A DNA stretch of 64,000 nt from Bifidobacterium coryneforme (GTDB lineage Bacteria > Actinomycetota > Actinomycetes > Actinomycetales > Bifidobacteriaceae), in NCBI RefSeq assembly GCF_000737865.1, contig NZ_CP007287.1, positions 1,330,252 through 1,394,251 of the forward strand. Direction: 5' to 3'. Shown in pieces: positions 52,583 to 60,537 of this stretch; position 1 is the stretch's first letter; the number at the start of each line of letters is the position of its first letter. The position numbers and the translations under genes are program-made. The notes under the pieces were generated by a model. The model did not search any database and had not been told where the DNA came from. It saw nothing but the letters and a program-made list of their open reading frames with translations.

Positions 52583-53392
52583 ATGGAGGCCGAGACCTCC
52601 GACAGACGACGGAATGATAGGATTCTGCTTGTGGAAAACCATGATTTGACCGCAAAGAACGGCGGTCGGAGGACAGTCGGGGACGGTCCGGATCCGAGCA
52701 TTGATGCCTCCGCCGGCAGGCCGGATGACACTCAGTCAATACGTGTCGCCGTTGTTGACGACCATGAGATGTTCCGCACTGGCGTCATCGCCACGCTCCA
52801 ACCCCACTTCAGCATTGTCGGGCAGGCCCCGGATGTGGAATCATCCATTCTCATGGTGCGGGAGACCCAGCCGGATGTTGTCCTCCTCGACGTTCACGTA
52901 CCGGGCGGGCAGGGTGGCGGAGGCGCTGAAATCCTGACCAGGTCCCACCCCCTTTCGCCGAACTCCGTCTTCCTGGCCCTGTCCGTTTCCGACTCGCCCA
53001 AGGATGTCGGTTCGGTCATCAGGGCCGGTGCTCAGGGGTATGTGACCAAGACCATCTCCTCCAACGATCTGATTTCAGCCATCCGCCAGGTTCACGAAGG
53101 GTATGCGGTCTTCTCACCCAAACTGGCGGGATTCGTCCTCTCAGCCTTCCAGGACGACGAGGCCACAGAGACCGGCCTACCCGCCCAGGACGATGAACTG
53201 GACAGACTCTCCTCCCGGGAGCAGGAGGTCATGCGCCTGATTGCTCGCGGATACACCTACCGGGAGGTGGCCTCCGAACTCTTCATCTCGGTCAAGACGG
53301 TCGAGACCCACGTTTCCAGCGTGCTGCGCAAACTCCAGCTCTCCAACCGAAGCGAGCTCACGCGTTGGGCGGCCGACCGCCGCATCGTCTGA
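52583..53392 (+). CDS. LuxR/NarL-family response regulator
   Basis: A 269-residue regulator. The receiver domain (about residues 52-170) has the acidic pair VAVVDDHEMFR, the phospho-Asp in VVLLDVHVPGG and the conserved Lys in GYVTKTISS. The C-terminal LuxR helix-turn-helix is LSSREQEVMRLIARGYTYREVASELFISVKTVETH. About 50 polar residues precede the receiver, which is unusual; a later start is possible, but no better ribosome site was seen. It is the cognate partner of the upstream PspC-kinase. Confidence 0.9.
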   Translation: MEAETSDRRRNDRILLVENHDLTAKNGGRRTVGDGPDPSIDASAGRPDDTQSIRVAVVDDHEMFRTGVIATLQPHFSIVGQAPDVESSILMVRETQPDVVLLDVHVPGGQGGGGAEILTRSHPLSPNSVFLALSVSDSPKDVGSVIRAGAQGYVTKTISSNDLISAIRQVHEGYAVFSPKLAGFVLSAFQDDEATETGLPAQDDELDRLSSREQEVMRLIARGYTYREVASELFISVKTVETHVSSVLRKLQLSNRSELTRWAADRRIV

Positions 53393-53479
53393 GGCAGGAC
53401 AGGCATTCGGGCGCATACCGATAAGACGCATCTGCCTGCTGTATGCGTACGTTGAGATCCCTGGATCAAAGTCAGGAAG

Positions 53480-54139
53480 TCATGACAGTTTCAGTATTTC
53501 CTCACGAAGATGGTCTGCGCCTTTGAAGAGGATGCTCCTTATTCCGCAGGACTCGGCGGCTTCCACCTGATCTGGTGAGTCACCGATGAAAACCGCCTGG
53601 GTGGGAGATATACCAAACCGGCGCAGGGCAAGCTGGAAGAACAGAGAATCAGGCATTTGCACATGCTCTTCAGCGGATATAAGGGCGCCATCCAGGAGGC
53701 CGAGCGTCTCCAGTTTCCGTTCAGCCAACCTGGCATGGGACCGTGTGGTATTGGACAGTCCCCACAAGGTGAAGCCCTGATCGTGAAGGCCATCAAGCAG
53801 CTCGTCCATGCCGGGTTGCATTCCCGTGATCGTCAGGGCGAATCGCTCCAGGTAGAGGCGGAATACCCAGGCCACGGCAGGCCCATGGGTGCTCTCGTAA
53901 TCGGTCAGGGCACGCTCCTCGTCCCAGCCCAGATTCATCAGGGTCCGGTAACGCCAGATTCCCCACTCGTCGCAAGGATCAAGGACCATGTCGATGACAC
54001 CCTGAGGATACTGCCCTGCCAGCGCTTTGCGGGGGTTCCAATCGACCAGCACCCCTCGTGCGGAAAACAGCAGATGACGGATGCGTCCGTCCTCTTCATC
54101 CGTTTGAAAACCGCCGATTCCCTCTCCCTGCGTACCCAT
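53480..54139 (-). CDS. HAD-superfamily protein lacking the nucleophilic Asp
   Basis: A 219-residue protein with clear HAD organisation. Motif I should be hhhhDxDG, but reads HLLFSARGVLVDW: the nucleophile is Ser26 and the acid/base position Arg28. Motif II is retained as LWGLSNTTRSHA and motif IV as AVFIGDSPDQVEAAESCGIRSI. The cap resembles 2-haloacid dehalogenase/epoxide-hydrolase-like HADs (WNPRKAL..QYPQ). Phosphatase activity is therefore doubtful. The start ATG has no ribosome site, with TACCAT seven bases upstream. Confidence 0.8.
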   Translation of the reverse strand: MGTQGEGIGGFQTDEEDGRIRHLLFSARGVLVDWNPRKALAGQYPQGVIDMVLDPCDEWGIWRYRTLMNLGWDEERALTDYESTHGPAVAWVFRLYLERFALTITGMQPGMDELLDGLHDQGFTLWGLSNTTRSHARLAERKLETLGLLDGALISAEEHVQMPDSLFFQLALRRFGISPTQAVFIGDSPDQVEAAESCGIRSILFKGADHLREEILKLS

Positions 54140-54146
54140 GGTCCAT

Positions 54147-54152
54147 ATGGTA
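54147..54152 (-). promoter_or_regulatory. -10 box adjacent to the HAD gene start
   Basis: TACCAT on the minus strand, seven bases before the ATG, no ribosome site. Confidence 0.4.
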
Positions 54153-54330
54153 ACCAGGCTGAACTACAAGTCGCTCCTCCAATGCCCCACCCCGACCTGG
54201 GCAGGCGAGGAAACAACCGGCGGTATACTGTCAGGGGAATGCAAGTGAACAGGCGGACCACGCGGTGAAGATGGAAACCAGGTCTGCATAACCCGGGCAC
54301 GGAGTCTCGCCCATATGTCTAAGGACAGAA

Positions 54331-54942
54331 ATGAAACAGCTTTTCCTGACTTCATCGTTCGCCGAAGTAGCCGACAAGGTTGAAGACGCTGCCGGAGATT
54401 CCCTGAAAGGACGGACCGTCGCCTTCATTGCTACGGCCAACCTGCCAGAGGAATCCGATTGGTACGTACGGGATGCCCGTAAGGCCTTTGCCGACCTAGG
54501 ATGCCGGATTGACGAGCTGGAAATATCGACCGCCGACCAGGACACCATCAGGAAGAGCCTGGAAGAGGATGAGCTGATTTACCTGTCAGGAGGCAATACC
54601 TTCTTTCTCCTGCAGGAACTGCAGAAGACCGGTGCCGGCGAGCAGATCAAGGACCAGGTCAACCGCGGCAAACTCTACATCGGCGAGTCAGCAGGCTCCG
54701 TCGTCACCGGACCGGACATCGCTTACCTGGAGGCCATGGACCCGAGATCGGCAGCCCCGGACCTGGCCTCCACCGAGGGACTCAACCTGGTGGATTTCCA
54801 TCCATTACCCCATTACACCGAGGAACCCTTCGCCGAAACCAACTACAAGATCATCGAGCAGTACCGGGATTCCCTCCCCATCGTCGCCATCACCAACAGC
54901 CAGGTCATCAGGGTATGCGACAGGTGCCTGTCCATCCTTTGA
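54331..54942 (+). CDS. Peptidase E-like (S51) aspartyl dipeptidase
   Basis: A 203-residue cytosolic serine peptidase fold. The nucleophile lies in YIGESAGSVVTGP, preceded by the conserved LIYLSGGNTFFLLQEL; the His is likely in LVDFHPLPHY. Members cleave Asp-Xaa dipeptides or process related small peptides. AAGGACAG precedes the ATG. Confidence 0.85.
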   Translation: MKQLFLTSSFAEVADKVEDAAGDSLKGRTVAFIATANLPEESDWYVRDARKAFADLGCRIDELEISTADQDTIRKSLEEDELIYLSGGNTFFLLQELQKTGAGEQIKDQVNRGKLYIGESAGSVVTGPDIAYLEAMDPRSAAPDLASTEGLNLVDFHPLPHYTEEPFAETNYKIIEQYRDSLPIVAITNSQVIRVCDRCLSIL

Positions 54943-55012
54943 ATCGCTTGGTCACCATCTGAAACCCATGCGTAAGCTGTCCTGACGCGGGGATGGGATG
55001 AGCGGCGAAGAG

Positions 55013-55510
55013 TCAGTCGTTGGTGACTTCATCCCCAGGTTTGAACTCCTCCTCCTTACGGCTTACACGCTTCTTCCCGATACGGTAGTAGGCATTGAAG
55101 AGGCCGCCGGCCGTCATCAGCACAACCATGACGATGAGGAGCCAAACTGCCTCGCCGCAGCCAAAGGCCTCCAGGACCTCGTAGGAGGAGGCAATCATCT
55201 TCAACCATCCGGCCAGTGCGACGAAGTACCAGGCAGTGGCCTTATCGATGAAACTGAGCGCCCGATGCCGTTCACTCTTGCTCTTGGTGGCCTCGCGCAG
55301 AATCCTGTACCCCCGGGTACGTTCCTTTTGTATCTTGACCACGGGAACCAACCACCACCAGGGTGATATCATCTTCCATTTCCCGCTTATCTCATCGAAA
55401 CCCACCAGGAGCTCCTGGTAGTCGTTCAGCTCCATCAGCCCCTGATACAGGGGGAAGGTGAAAAGGAGCCAGTCACCCAACAGGGAGACGATAGTGACGA
55501 AGTAGGTCAT
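55013..55510 (-). CDS. Uncharacterised membrane protein
   Basis: A 165-residue protein with about four helices: TYFVTIVSLLGDWLLFTFPLY, the weaker WWWLVPVVKI, WYFVALAGWLKMIASSY and AVWLLIVMVVLMTAGGLF, then a basic/acidic tail (RIGKKRVSRKEEEFKPGD). No family was recognised. AAAGGTG precedes the ATG at 55510. It borders the island at tRNA-Ser. Confidence 0.65.
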   Translation of the reverse strand: MTYFVTIVSLLGDWLLFTFPLYQGLMELNDYQELLVGFDEISGKWKMISPWWWLVPVVKIQKERTRGYRILREATKSKSERHRALSFIDKATAWYFVALAGWLKMIASSYEVLEAFGCGEAVWLLIVMVVLMTAGGLFNAYYRIGKKRVSRKEEEFKPGDEVTND

Positions 55511-55617
55511 GATTCTGCACCTTTCATATGAACATCGCCGACGCTGCCACGATAGTACCGATACAGGGCCAGGGCGCACTGCCCCTCGGGCATTTCTAGC
55601 CCGTCGCCCATATACAA

Positions 55618-55645
55618 AATCTCTTCCAGGGCCAACCGCACGGAC
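55618..55645. repeat. Left direct repeat of the tRNA-Ser island (att-like)
   Basis: Matches 57184-57211 at 26 of 28 positions; the first 21 bases are identical. The downstream copy spans half of the tRNA-Ser terminator hairpin and the last five bases of the tRNA; this copy has the same half only, as expected of a duplicated attachment site. Confidence 0.65.
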
Positions 55646-55904
55646 TTCCGACAGCGTATTTAGCGGCTCACACAGACATATAGCTGCCTACCCGGGCAGC
55701 GAACAATCGCGGTCACAAACAACAACAGCGAGCCGGACATAAGCATCGCTTTCTCCAGGATTGCAGGGCACTCAAGAACTACCTAAAGCCATGCCAACAG
55801 CTTCGACAATTCCGAACAGGCATAAGACCACTTCAAGCTCTACTACTGCCGAGTAAGGGGTATATACTATTATTAAAATTCTATTTTCATGCTAGGGGAT
55901 AGTT
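55646..55904. other. AT-rich leader region of the island nuclease
   Basis: No supportable ORF. The composition is clearly more AT-rich than the flanks, especially at 55858-55895 before the nuclease start, where an A/T-rich run probably includes its promoter. Confidence 0.45.
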
Positions 55905-56996
55905 ATGGAATTCGACGAGGCCGTCAAGAATGTGGTGTCGAAGATTAAGAACCTAAAGGACTCTATCGATACCGAGGAAGCCACGAAAACAGCGTTCATA
56001 ATGCCGTTCATCGGTCAGGTCCTCGGATACGATGTATTCGACCCCGGCGAGGTCATTCCTGAATTCACTGCCGATGTCGGCGTGAAGAAAGGGGAGAAAG
56101 TAGACTATGCACTGGTTCTCGATGGGCAAGTGCAAATTCTCATCGAATGCAAGAAAATCGGGTCACAACTCTCGGTAGAAAACGCAAGCCAGCTCTTCCG
56201 TTATTTTGCAACGACCCATGCGCGCATCGGTGTGCTTACAAACGGGCAAATATGGAACTTCTATATGGACATTGATGAACCCAACCGTATGGATTCCAAG
56301 CCATTTCTTGTTCTCGATCTGCTCAATATCGATGAAACAGTTCTCCCCGAACTGCTAAAGCTCACCAAACCCGCCTTTGACATTGACAGCATTGCTAGCT
56401 CAGCAGAAGAGCTTAAATATGTTGGCGCGCTGAAGAGAGCTGTAGCAGACGAATTTCGCACCCCCTCCGATGACTTTGTAAAGCTCCTTGCAGGGCATGT
56501 CTATGATGGCGCATTTCGTCAGAGCGTCATGGACAAGTTCCATCCTCTCGTAGACAAAGCCCTGAAGCGTTTCCTAACAGATCAGGTCAATGACAGACTC
56601 AAGACCGCTCTAGGCTCCGATGACATCAAGGTTGAAGCACCTTCTCAGAGCGATGAACAAAACTCCGATAAGAGCAGTACTGACGAAGCGGACGACAGCA
56701 TTGAGACCACCGAAGATGAGCTCACAGCCTATCGCATCGTCAAAGCCATTGCTTGCAGCGATGTCGACTCATCCCGGATTACCATGCGAGATGCAAAGAT
56801 GTACTGCGCCATCTTCCTGGACGACAACAACCGACGCCCCGTAGTCAGACTTTTCTTCAATGGAAGGCAGAAGTACCTGGGGCTCTTTGACGAGAATAAA
56901 ACCGTAACGCGGGTACCTATCGACAACTTCGATGAAATATACCAGTACTCAGATCAGATTCGAGACCAGGTACAGAGACTCGTAACGAGCGAGTAA
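55905..56996 (+). CDS. Type I restriction HsdR N-terminal-like PD-(D/E)XK nuclease
   Basis: A 363-residue protein. Residues 20-160 match the HsdR-N/PD-(D/E)XK nuclease module: KTAFIMPFIGQVLGYDVFDPGEVIPEFTAD (quoted as the domain opening), catalytic Asp in KVDYALVLDGQ, Glu-x-Lys in ILIECKKIG, then ENASQLFRYFATTHARIGVLTNG. A helical middle, an acidic linker (about 240-275) and a C-terminal beta-rich domain (AYRIVKAIACSDVDSSRIT...RPVVRLFFNGRQKYLGLF) follow. There is no helicase part and no hsdM/hsdS nearby, so it is a stand-alone protein, perhaps defensive. Base composition is AT-richer and codon use unlike its neighbours; it is flanked by direct repeats at tRNA-Ser. The ATG has a GGGGA about five bases upstream. 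Confidence 0.82.
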   Translation: MEFDEAVKNVVSKIKNLKDSIDTEEATKTAFIMPFIGQVLGYDVFDPGEVIPEFTADVGVKKGEKVDYALVLDGQVQILIECKKIGSQLSVENASQLFRYFATTHARIGVLTNGQIWNFYMDIDEPNRMDSKPFLVLDLLNIDETVLPELLKLTKPAFDIDSIASSAEELKYVGALKRAVADEFRTPSDDFVKLLAGHVYDGAFRQSVMDKFHPLVDKALKRFLTDQVNDRLKTALGSDDIKVEAPSQSDEQNSDKSSTDEADDSIETTEDELTAYRIVKAIACSDVDSSRITMRDAKMYCAIFLDDNNRRPVVRLFFNGRQKYLGLFDENKTVTRVPIDNFDEIYQYSDQIRDQVQRLVTSE

Positions 56997-57170
56997 TCGC
57001 AAGTCGTCAAGTACCAGTACGTAAAGCATGACACTGCGTCGTGCCCCGATGTTTCACAGGGACACGACGCGGTGATTACCCTAAACTAAGGTTGAAAGTC
57101 CTAACCAAAGCTATACGGTAAGTAACTAATTCCCGCGCATCGAGATGCATGCAAGGGCGCAATCTCCTAA

Positions 57171-57202
57171 AGCAAGGCCCTGGAATCTCTTCCAGGGCCA
57201 AC
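57171..57202 (-). terminator. tRNA-Ser terminator
   Basis: GGCCCTGGAA and TTCCAGGGCC form a perfect 10-bp stem with a four-base loop just downstream of tRNA-Ser on the minus strand, followed by a T-rich tract. Half of this hairpin is included in the island direct repeat. Confidence 0.8.
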
Positions 57203-57211
57203 CGTGCGGAC
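57184..57211. repeat. Right direct repeat of the tRNA-Ser island (att-like)
   Basis: Copy of 55618-55645 with two adjacent mismatches (TG against CA at 57205-57206); overlaps the last five bases of tRNA-Ser (57207-57211). Confidence 0.65.
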
Positions 57212-57289
57212 AGGGCGGGATTCGAACCCGCGGAACTTTCGTTCAACGGTTTTCAAGACCGTCTCTTTCGACCGCTCAGACACCTGTCC
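57207..57289 (-). tRNA. tRNA-Ser (anticodon TGA)
   Basis: An 83-nt cloverleaf with the long variable arm of serine tRNAs (GAAC/GTTC stem), acceptor GGACAGG/CCTGTCC, anticodon loop CTTGAAA, T stem CGGG/CCCG region with TTCGAAT loop and discriminator G. CCA is not encoded. It lies 92 bases downstream of serS on the same strand. Confidence 0.95.
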
Positions 57290-57381
57290 ATGAGCCTGAA
57301 CCATCAGGCACAACTATCATGATACGACATCCGCTCCATCGACATTCCGCCGAGGGTCGCGGGCCGCACCGCAAATCTGGC

Positions 57382-58668
57382 TCAGACCTCCCACTTGGTG
57401 GGTTCAAGGACCTCCTTGCCACCCATATAGGAGCGCATGGCCTCCGGTACCACTATGGATCCGTCGGCGTTCTGGTGGTTCTCCAGGATGGCAACCAGCC
57501 AGCGAGTCGTGGCAAGCGTGCCGTTCAGGGTGCTGACCGAGCGGGTCGACCCGTCTTCCAGGCGTTCACGCTCGTTCAGACGGCGGGCCTGGTACTCGGT
57601 GCAGTTGGAGGTGGAGGTCAGCTCGCGATAACGGTTCTGAGTAGGCACCCAGGCCTCGCAGTCGAACTTCCTTGCGGCAGAGGATCCCAAATCGCCCGCC
57701 GCCGTATCGATGATGCGATAGGGCACGTCGACCTTCTCCAGCATCTCCTGCTCCATGGCCAGCAGCTGCTGGTGCTGTTCGCGGGAGTCCTCCTGCTTGC
57801 AGTAGACGAACATCTCCACCTTGTTGAACTGGTGGACGCGGATGATGCCCATGGTGTCCTTGCCGGCGGCGCCTGCCTCACGGCGGTAGCAGCTGGACCA
57901 TCCGCAGTAACGCAGGGGCCCATCGGACAAATCGAGAATCTCGCCCTCATGCATACCGGCAAGGGCCACCTCAGAAGTGCCCACCAGGTATTGGTCATCG
58001 GGCTCACGCAGACGATATATCTCATCTGCATGCGAATTGAGGAAGCCGGTGCCTGCCATGACCTCGGGGCGGACCAGTGTCGGGGTGATGGTCGGGATGA
58101 AGCCATGCTCCTGCGCCTGATCCACGGCCATGGTCAGCATGGCGATCTCCATACGGGCCACATCTCCCCGGAGGAAGTAGAAGCGGGATCCTGAGATCTT
58201 GACGCCCCGGCGCATGTCGATTCCAGCCACACCCACACCCAGGTCCAGATGGTTCTTGGGGTCGAAGCCTTCGGACTTGAAGTTCCGCGGCGTGCCGACC
58301 TGCTTGACGACCACGTAATCATCCTCGCCGCCTTCGGGTGCCTCGGGCTCCACGAGATTGCTGAATCGCCACAGGAGATTCGTGTATTCGGCCGTAGCCT
58401 CATCAGCAGCGGTCTTGTTGCGTCCGACCTGCTCGGCCAGCTTCTTGGTCCCGGCAATCAGCTCCGCCTTGGAATCACCTGATGCCGAGGCCACCTGTCT
58501 GCCCAAGGACTTCTGCTCGGCCCTGGAAGTTTCGTAGGCCTGGAGCGCCGATCTGCGCTGGTCGTCGGCCTTGAGAACCTCGTCGACGAGTTCCACGGAC
58601 TCGCCGCGCTTTCGCTGGGATTCCTTAACCACATCGGGATGCTCGCGAATGAACTGGATATCTAGCAT
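57382..58668 (-). CDS. serS: Seryl-tRNA synthetase
   Basis: A 428-residue class II synthetase. The N-terminal coiled-coil arm (about 30-100, ending LAEQVGRNKTAADEATAEYTNLLW) contacts the long variable arm of tRNA-Ser. The core contains motif 2 CYRREAGAAGKDTMGIIRVHQFNKVEMF and motif 3 NGTLATTRWLVAILENHQ, with GTSEVALAGMHEGEIL. The ATG at 58668 has no ribosome site; TAGAAT ends six bases upstream, suggesting a leaderless message. Its own substrate tRNA lies directly downstream. Confidence 0.96.
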   Translation of the reverse strand: MLDIQFIREHPDVVKESQRKRGESVELVDEVLKADDQRRSALQAYETSRAEQKSLGRQVASASGDSKAELIAGTKKLAEQVGRNKTAADEATAEYTNLLWRFSNLVEPEAPEGGEDDYVVVKQVGTPRNFKSEGFDPKNHLDLGVGVAGIDMRRGVKISGSRFYFLRGDVARMEIAMLTMAVDQAQEHGFIPTITPTLVRPEVMAGTGFLNSHADEIYRLREPDDQYLVGTSEVALAGMHEGEILDLSDGPLRYCGWSSCYRREAGAAGKDTMGIIRVHQFNKVEMFVYCKQEDSREQHQQLLAMEQEMLEKVDVPYRIIDTAAGDLGSSAARKFDCEAWVPTQNRYRELTSTSNCTEYQARRLNERERLEDGSTRSVSTLNGTLATTRWLVAILENHQNADGSIVVPEAMRSYMGGKEVLEPTKWEV

Positions 58669-58674
58669 AGTTGG

Positions 58675-58680
58675 ATTCTA
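58675..58680 (-). promoter_or_regulatory. serS: -10 box adjacent to the serS start
   Basis: TAGAAT on the minus strand followed by CCAACT and the ATG; no ribosome site. Confidence 0.55.
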
Positions 58681-58753
58681 CTTCCGCCAATCGACACGGA
58701 TGGCTTCGCCGGGGCGCGGTAATCAACGAATCGGACCACCCCGCCTACGGCAC

Positions 58754-59629
58754 CTATTCGCCGAAAACGGTCTTTCTGAACTCCCTGCCGGCAGGGGTAT
58801 CGGCCAGACCACCCGCCCCGGTCTCGCGCAGGGATGCAGGCATGGCCTCTCCGATGGATTTCATGGCCGCAACCACCTGGTCGGCAGGAATCTTGCTTGT
58901 CCCTCCGGAGAGGGCAATGTCGGCGCAAATCAGGGCGTTGGCCGTACCTATGGCGTTCCTCTTGATACAGGGAACCTCAACGAGTCCGGCCACCGGATCG
59001 CAGACCAGGCCGAGGAGGTTGCTCAACGCCATGGCGAATGCCTCGGCACAGGTTGCCGGATCCCCACCTGCGGCTTCGACCGCGGCAGCCGCGGCCATGG
59101 CGGACGCACTCCCGACCTCGGCCTGGCAGCCACCAGTGGCCCCGGCAATCATCGCCTTGTTGGCAGTAACCAGACCGAAGGCCCCAGCAGTGAACAGACA
59201 TCTGACCTGCCCCTCCCTGGAAAGGTCAATCCGCTCCCTGAGGGCATTGATGACCCCTGGCAGAGTGCCGGAGGAACCTGCCGTCGGCGTTGCGCAGATA
59301 ACCCCCATGGCGGCGTTGACCTCATTGGTGGCCATGGCCGCAACCACCGCCCCGACCATGGTGTCACCGCTCAAGGTGGTCCGACTTCGCCTATACCTGT
59401 CCAGGAGCGCGGCCTCTCCCCCGCTCAGCCCGGTCTTGGAGAAAACGCCCCGGCCCTCCGACCCTTTCTTGGCGGCGGCCAGCATGACATCCAGATCCTG
59501 CGACATCCTCGACCAGACCTGGTCCCGGGTCCGCCCCGATCTGGCGCACTCCTGCTGGATCATCAGCTCGGAGATGGGTGTCCCTGTCTTCTCTGCAGCG
59601 CCGACCAACTCAGCAATCGAACCGAACAT
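58754..59629 (-). CDS. sdaAA: L-serine dehydratase, alpha chain
   Basis: A 291-residue iron-sulfur enzyme subunit that deaminates L-serine to pyruvate and ammonia. ATPTAGSSGTLPGVI binds substrate; cluster-ligand cysteines lie in GGCQAEVGSASAM and GLVCDPVAGLVEVPCIKRN. It is the split (Bacillus-type) form: the beta chain is encoded immediately upstream, 28 bases away. The end MPASLRETGAGGLADTPAG is typical. An AAGGAATG precedes the ATG. Confidence 0.94.
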   Translation of the reverse strand: MFGSIAELVGAAEKTGTPISELMIQQECARSGRTRDQVWSRMSQDLDVMLAAAKKGSEGRGVFSKTGLSGGEAALLDRYRRSRTTLSGDTMVGAVVAAMATNEVNAAMGVICATPTAGSSGTLPGVINALRERIDLSREGQVRCLFTAGAFGLVTANKAMIAGATGGCQAEVGSASAMAAAAAVEAAGGDPATCAEAFAMALSNLLGLVCDPVAGLVEVPCIKRNAIGTANALICADIALSGGTSKIPADQVVAAMKSIGEAMPASLRETGAGGLADTPAGREFRKTVFGE

Positions 59630-59657
59630 GACACATTCCTTATTTCTCGATTTGAAT

Positions 59658-60338
59658 TCAGTGAAGGTAGATCAGCCGCGACGCGAGGACATCGATCTCG
59701 TCCTGTTGAGCCGCGGAGAGGGGATGCTCCAACTCAAAACCAATCATCCGCCGACCCTCGCCATCAATTTTGGGATATATGGTCTTCTGCATGACATGGC
59801 CGCCCCGGCCCAGCATTGCCTCAACGGTTGAAAGCGCCTTGTCGGAGTCGCTCCGGGAATGGTTCTCCTCGATGAAGAGCATGGGCAGGAGACCGGAAGG
59901 CCTCATGTCATAACCATCCATTCGGATTCGACGGACCTCGATGGTCCCTCCGCCGATGGAACAGGCCCAGAAGGAGACGACCTTCCCGTCCTTTTCCATA
60001 TCCAGGACGGCCGTATTGGGATGGTGGATGGGGCTGTCGCCATCCTCCTCGATGAACTCGATATCCACACCCATGCCGCAGGCGATGGCCAAGGCGTTGG
60101 GAACCTTGGGATCATCCGGGGCCAGGCCAAGAAGACCGCTGGCGATGGCGTAATCGGTCCCGTGCCCCTTGTGGGTCCGGGCAAAGGACTCATAGTAATG
60201 AATCACGGCCCTGTCGGGTATGCCACCTGCAAGGATATGACCGATTCTCCCGATGGAGACGGCCCCCGCCGTATGGGAACTGGAGGGCCCGATCATCACA
60301 GGGCCGATGATGTCGAACACACTGCGGTACTTACCCAT
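59658..60338 (-). CDS. sdaAB: L-serine dehydratase, beta chain
   Basis: A 226-residue partner subunit. The N-terminus VFDIIGPVMIGPSSSHTAGAVSIGRIG is diagnostic, followed by THKGHGTDYAIASGLLGL. The C-terminal part, about 150-226, has the ACT-like fold of this subunit (HSRSDSDKALSTVEAMLG). The first gene of the sdaAB-sdaAA pair. Confidence 0.93.
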   Translation of the reverse strand: MGKYRSVFDIIGPVMIGPSSSHTAGAVSIGRIGHILAGGIPDRAVIHYYESFARTHKGHGTDYAIASGLLGLAPDDPKVPNALAIACGMGVDIEFIEEDGDSPIHHPNTAVLDMEKDGKVVSFWACSIGGGTIEVRRIRMDGYDMRPSGLLPMLFIEENHSRSDSDKALSTVEAMLGRGGHVMQKTIYPKIDGEGRRMIGFELEHPLSAAQQDEIDVLASRLIYLH

Positions 60339-60537
60339 TGCTGAGCCCCATCATCACCCTTCAACCATCGTTTTCTCACCTGCATCGGCAGTCACGCCCG
60401 ACTTCAAGCGGCACATCACGTCCTTGCATTGTTTACACCCCGAACCATGAATGCGCAAGGTGACAGGCAACGTAGAGGATTCGTTCATGTCTGGTCGGCT
60501 CCCGATGCCTCGCCGCCAGGGACGGCACAATGGAATC

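Larger units (their letters stand above)
55618..57211. mobile_element. Small putative integrated island at tRNA-Ser
   Basis: A 1.6-kb segment bounded by an imperfect 28-bp direct repeat, one copy overlapping the 3' end of tRNA-Ser. It carries a single AT-richer gene for a restriction-type nuclease, with gene-free flanks of about 260 and 190 bases. No integrase is present, so it is a remnant or was mobilised in trans. Confidence 0.55.
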
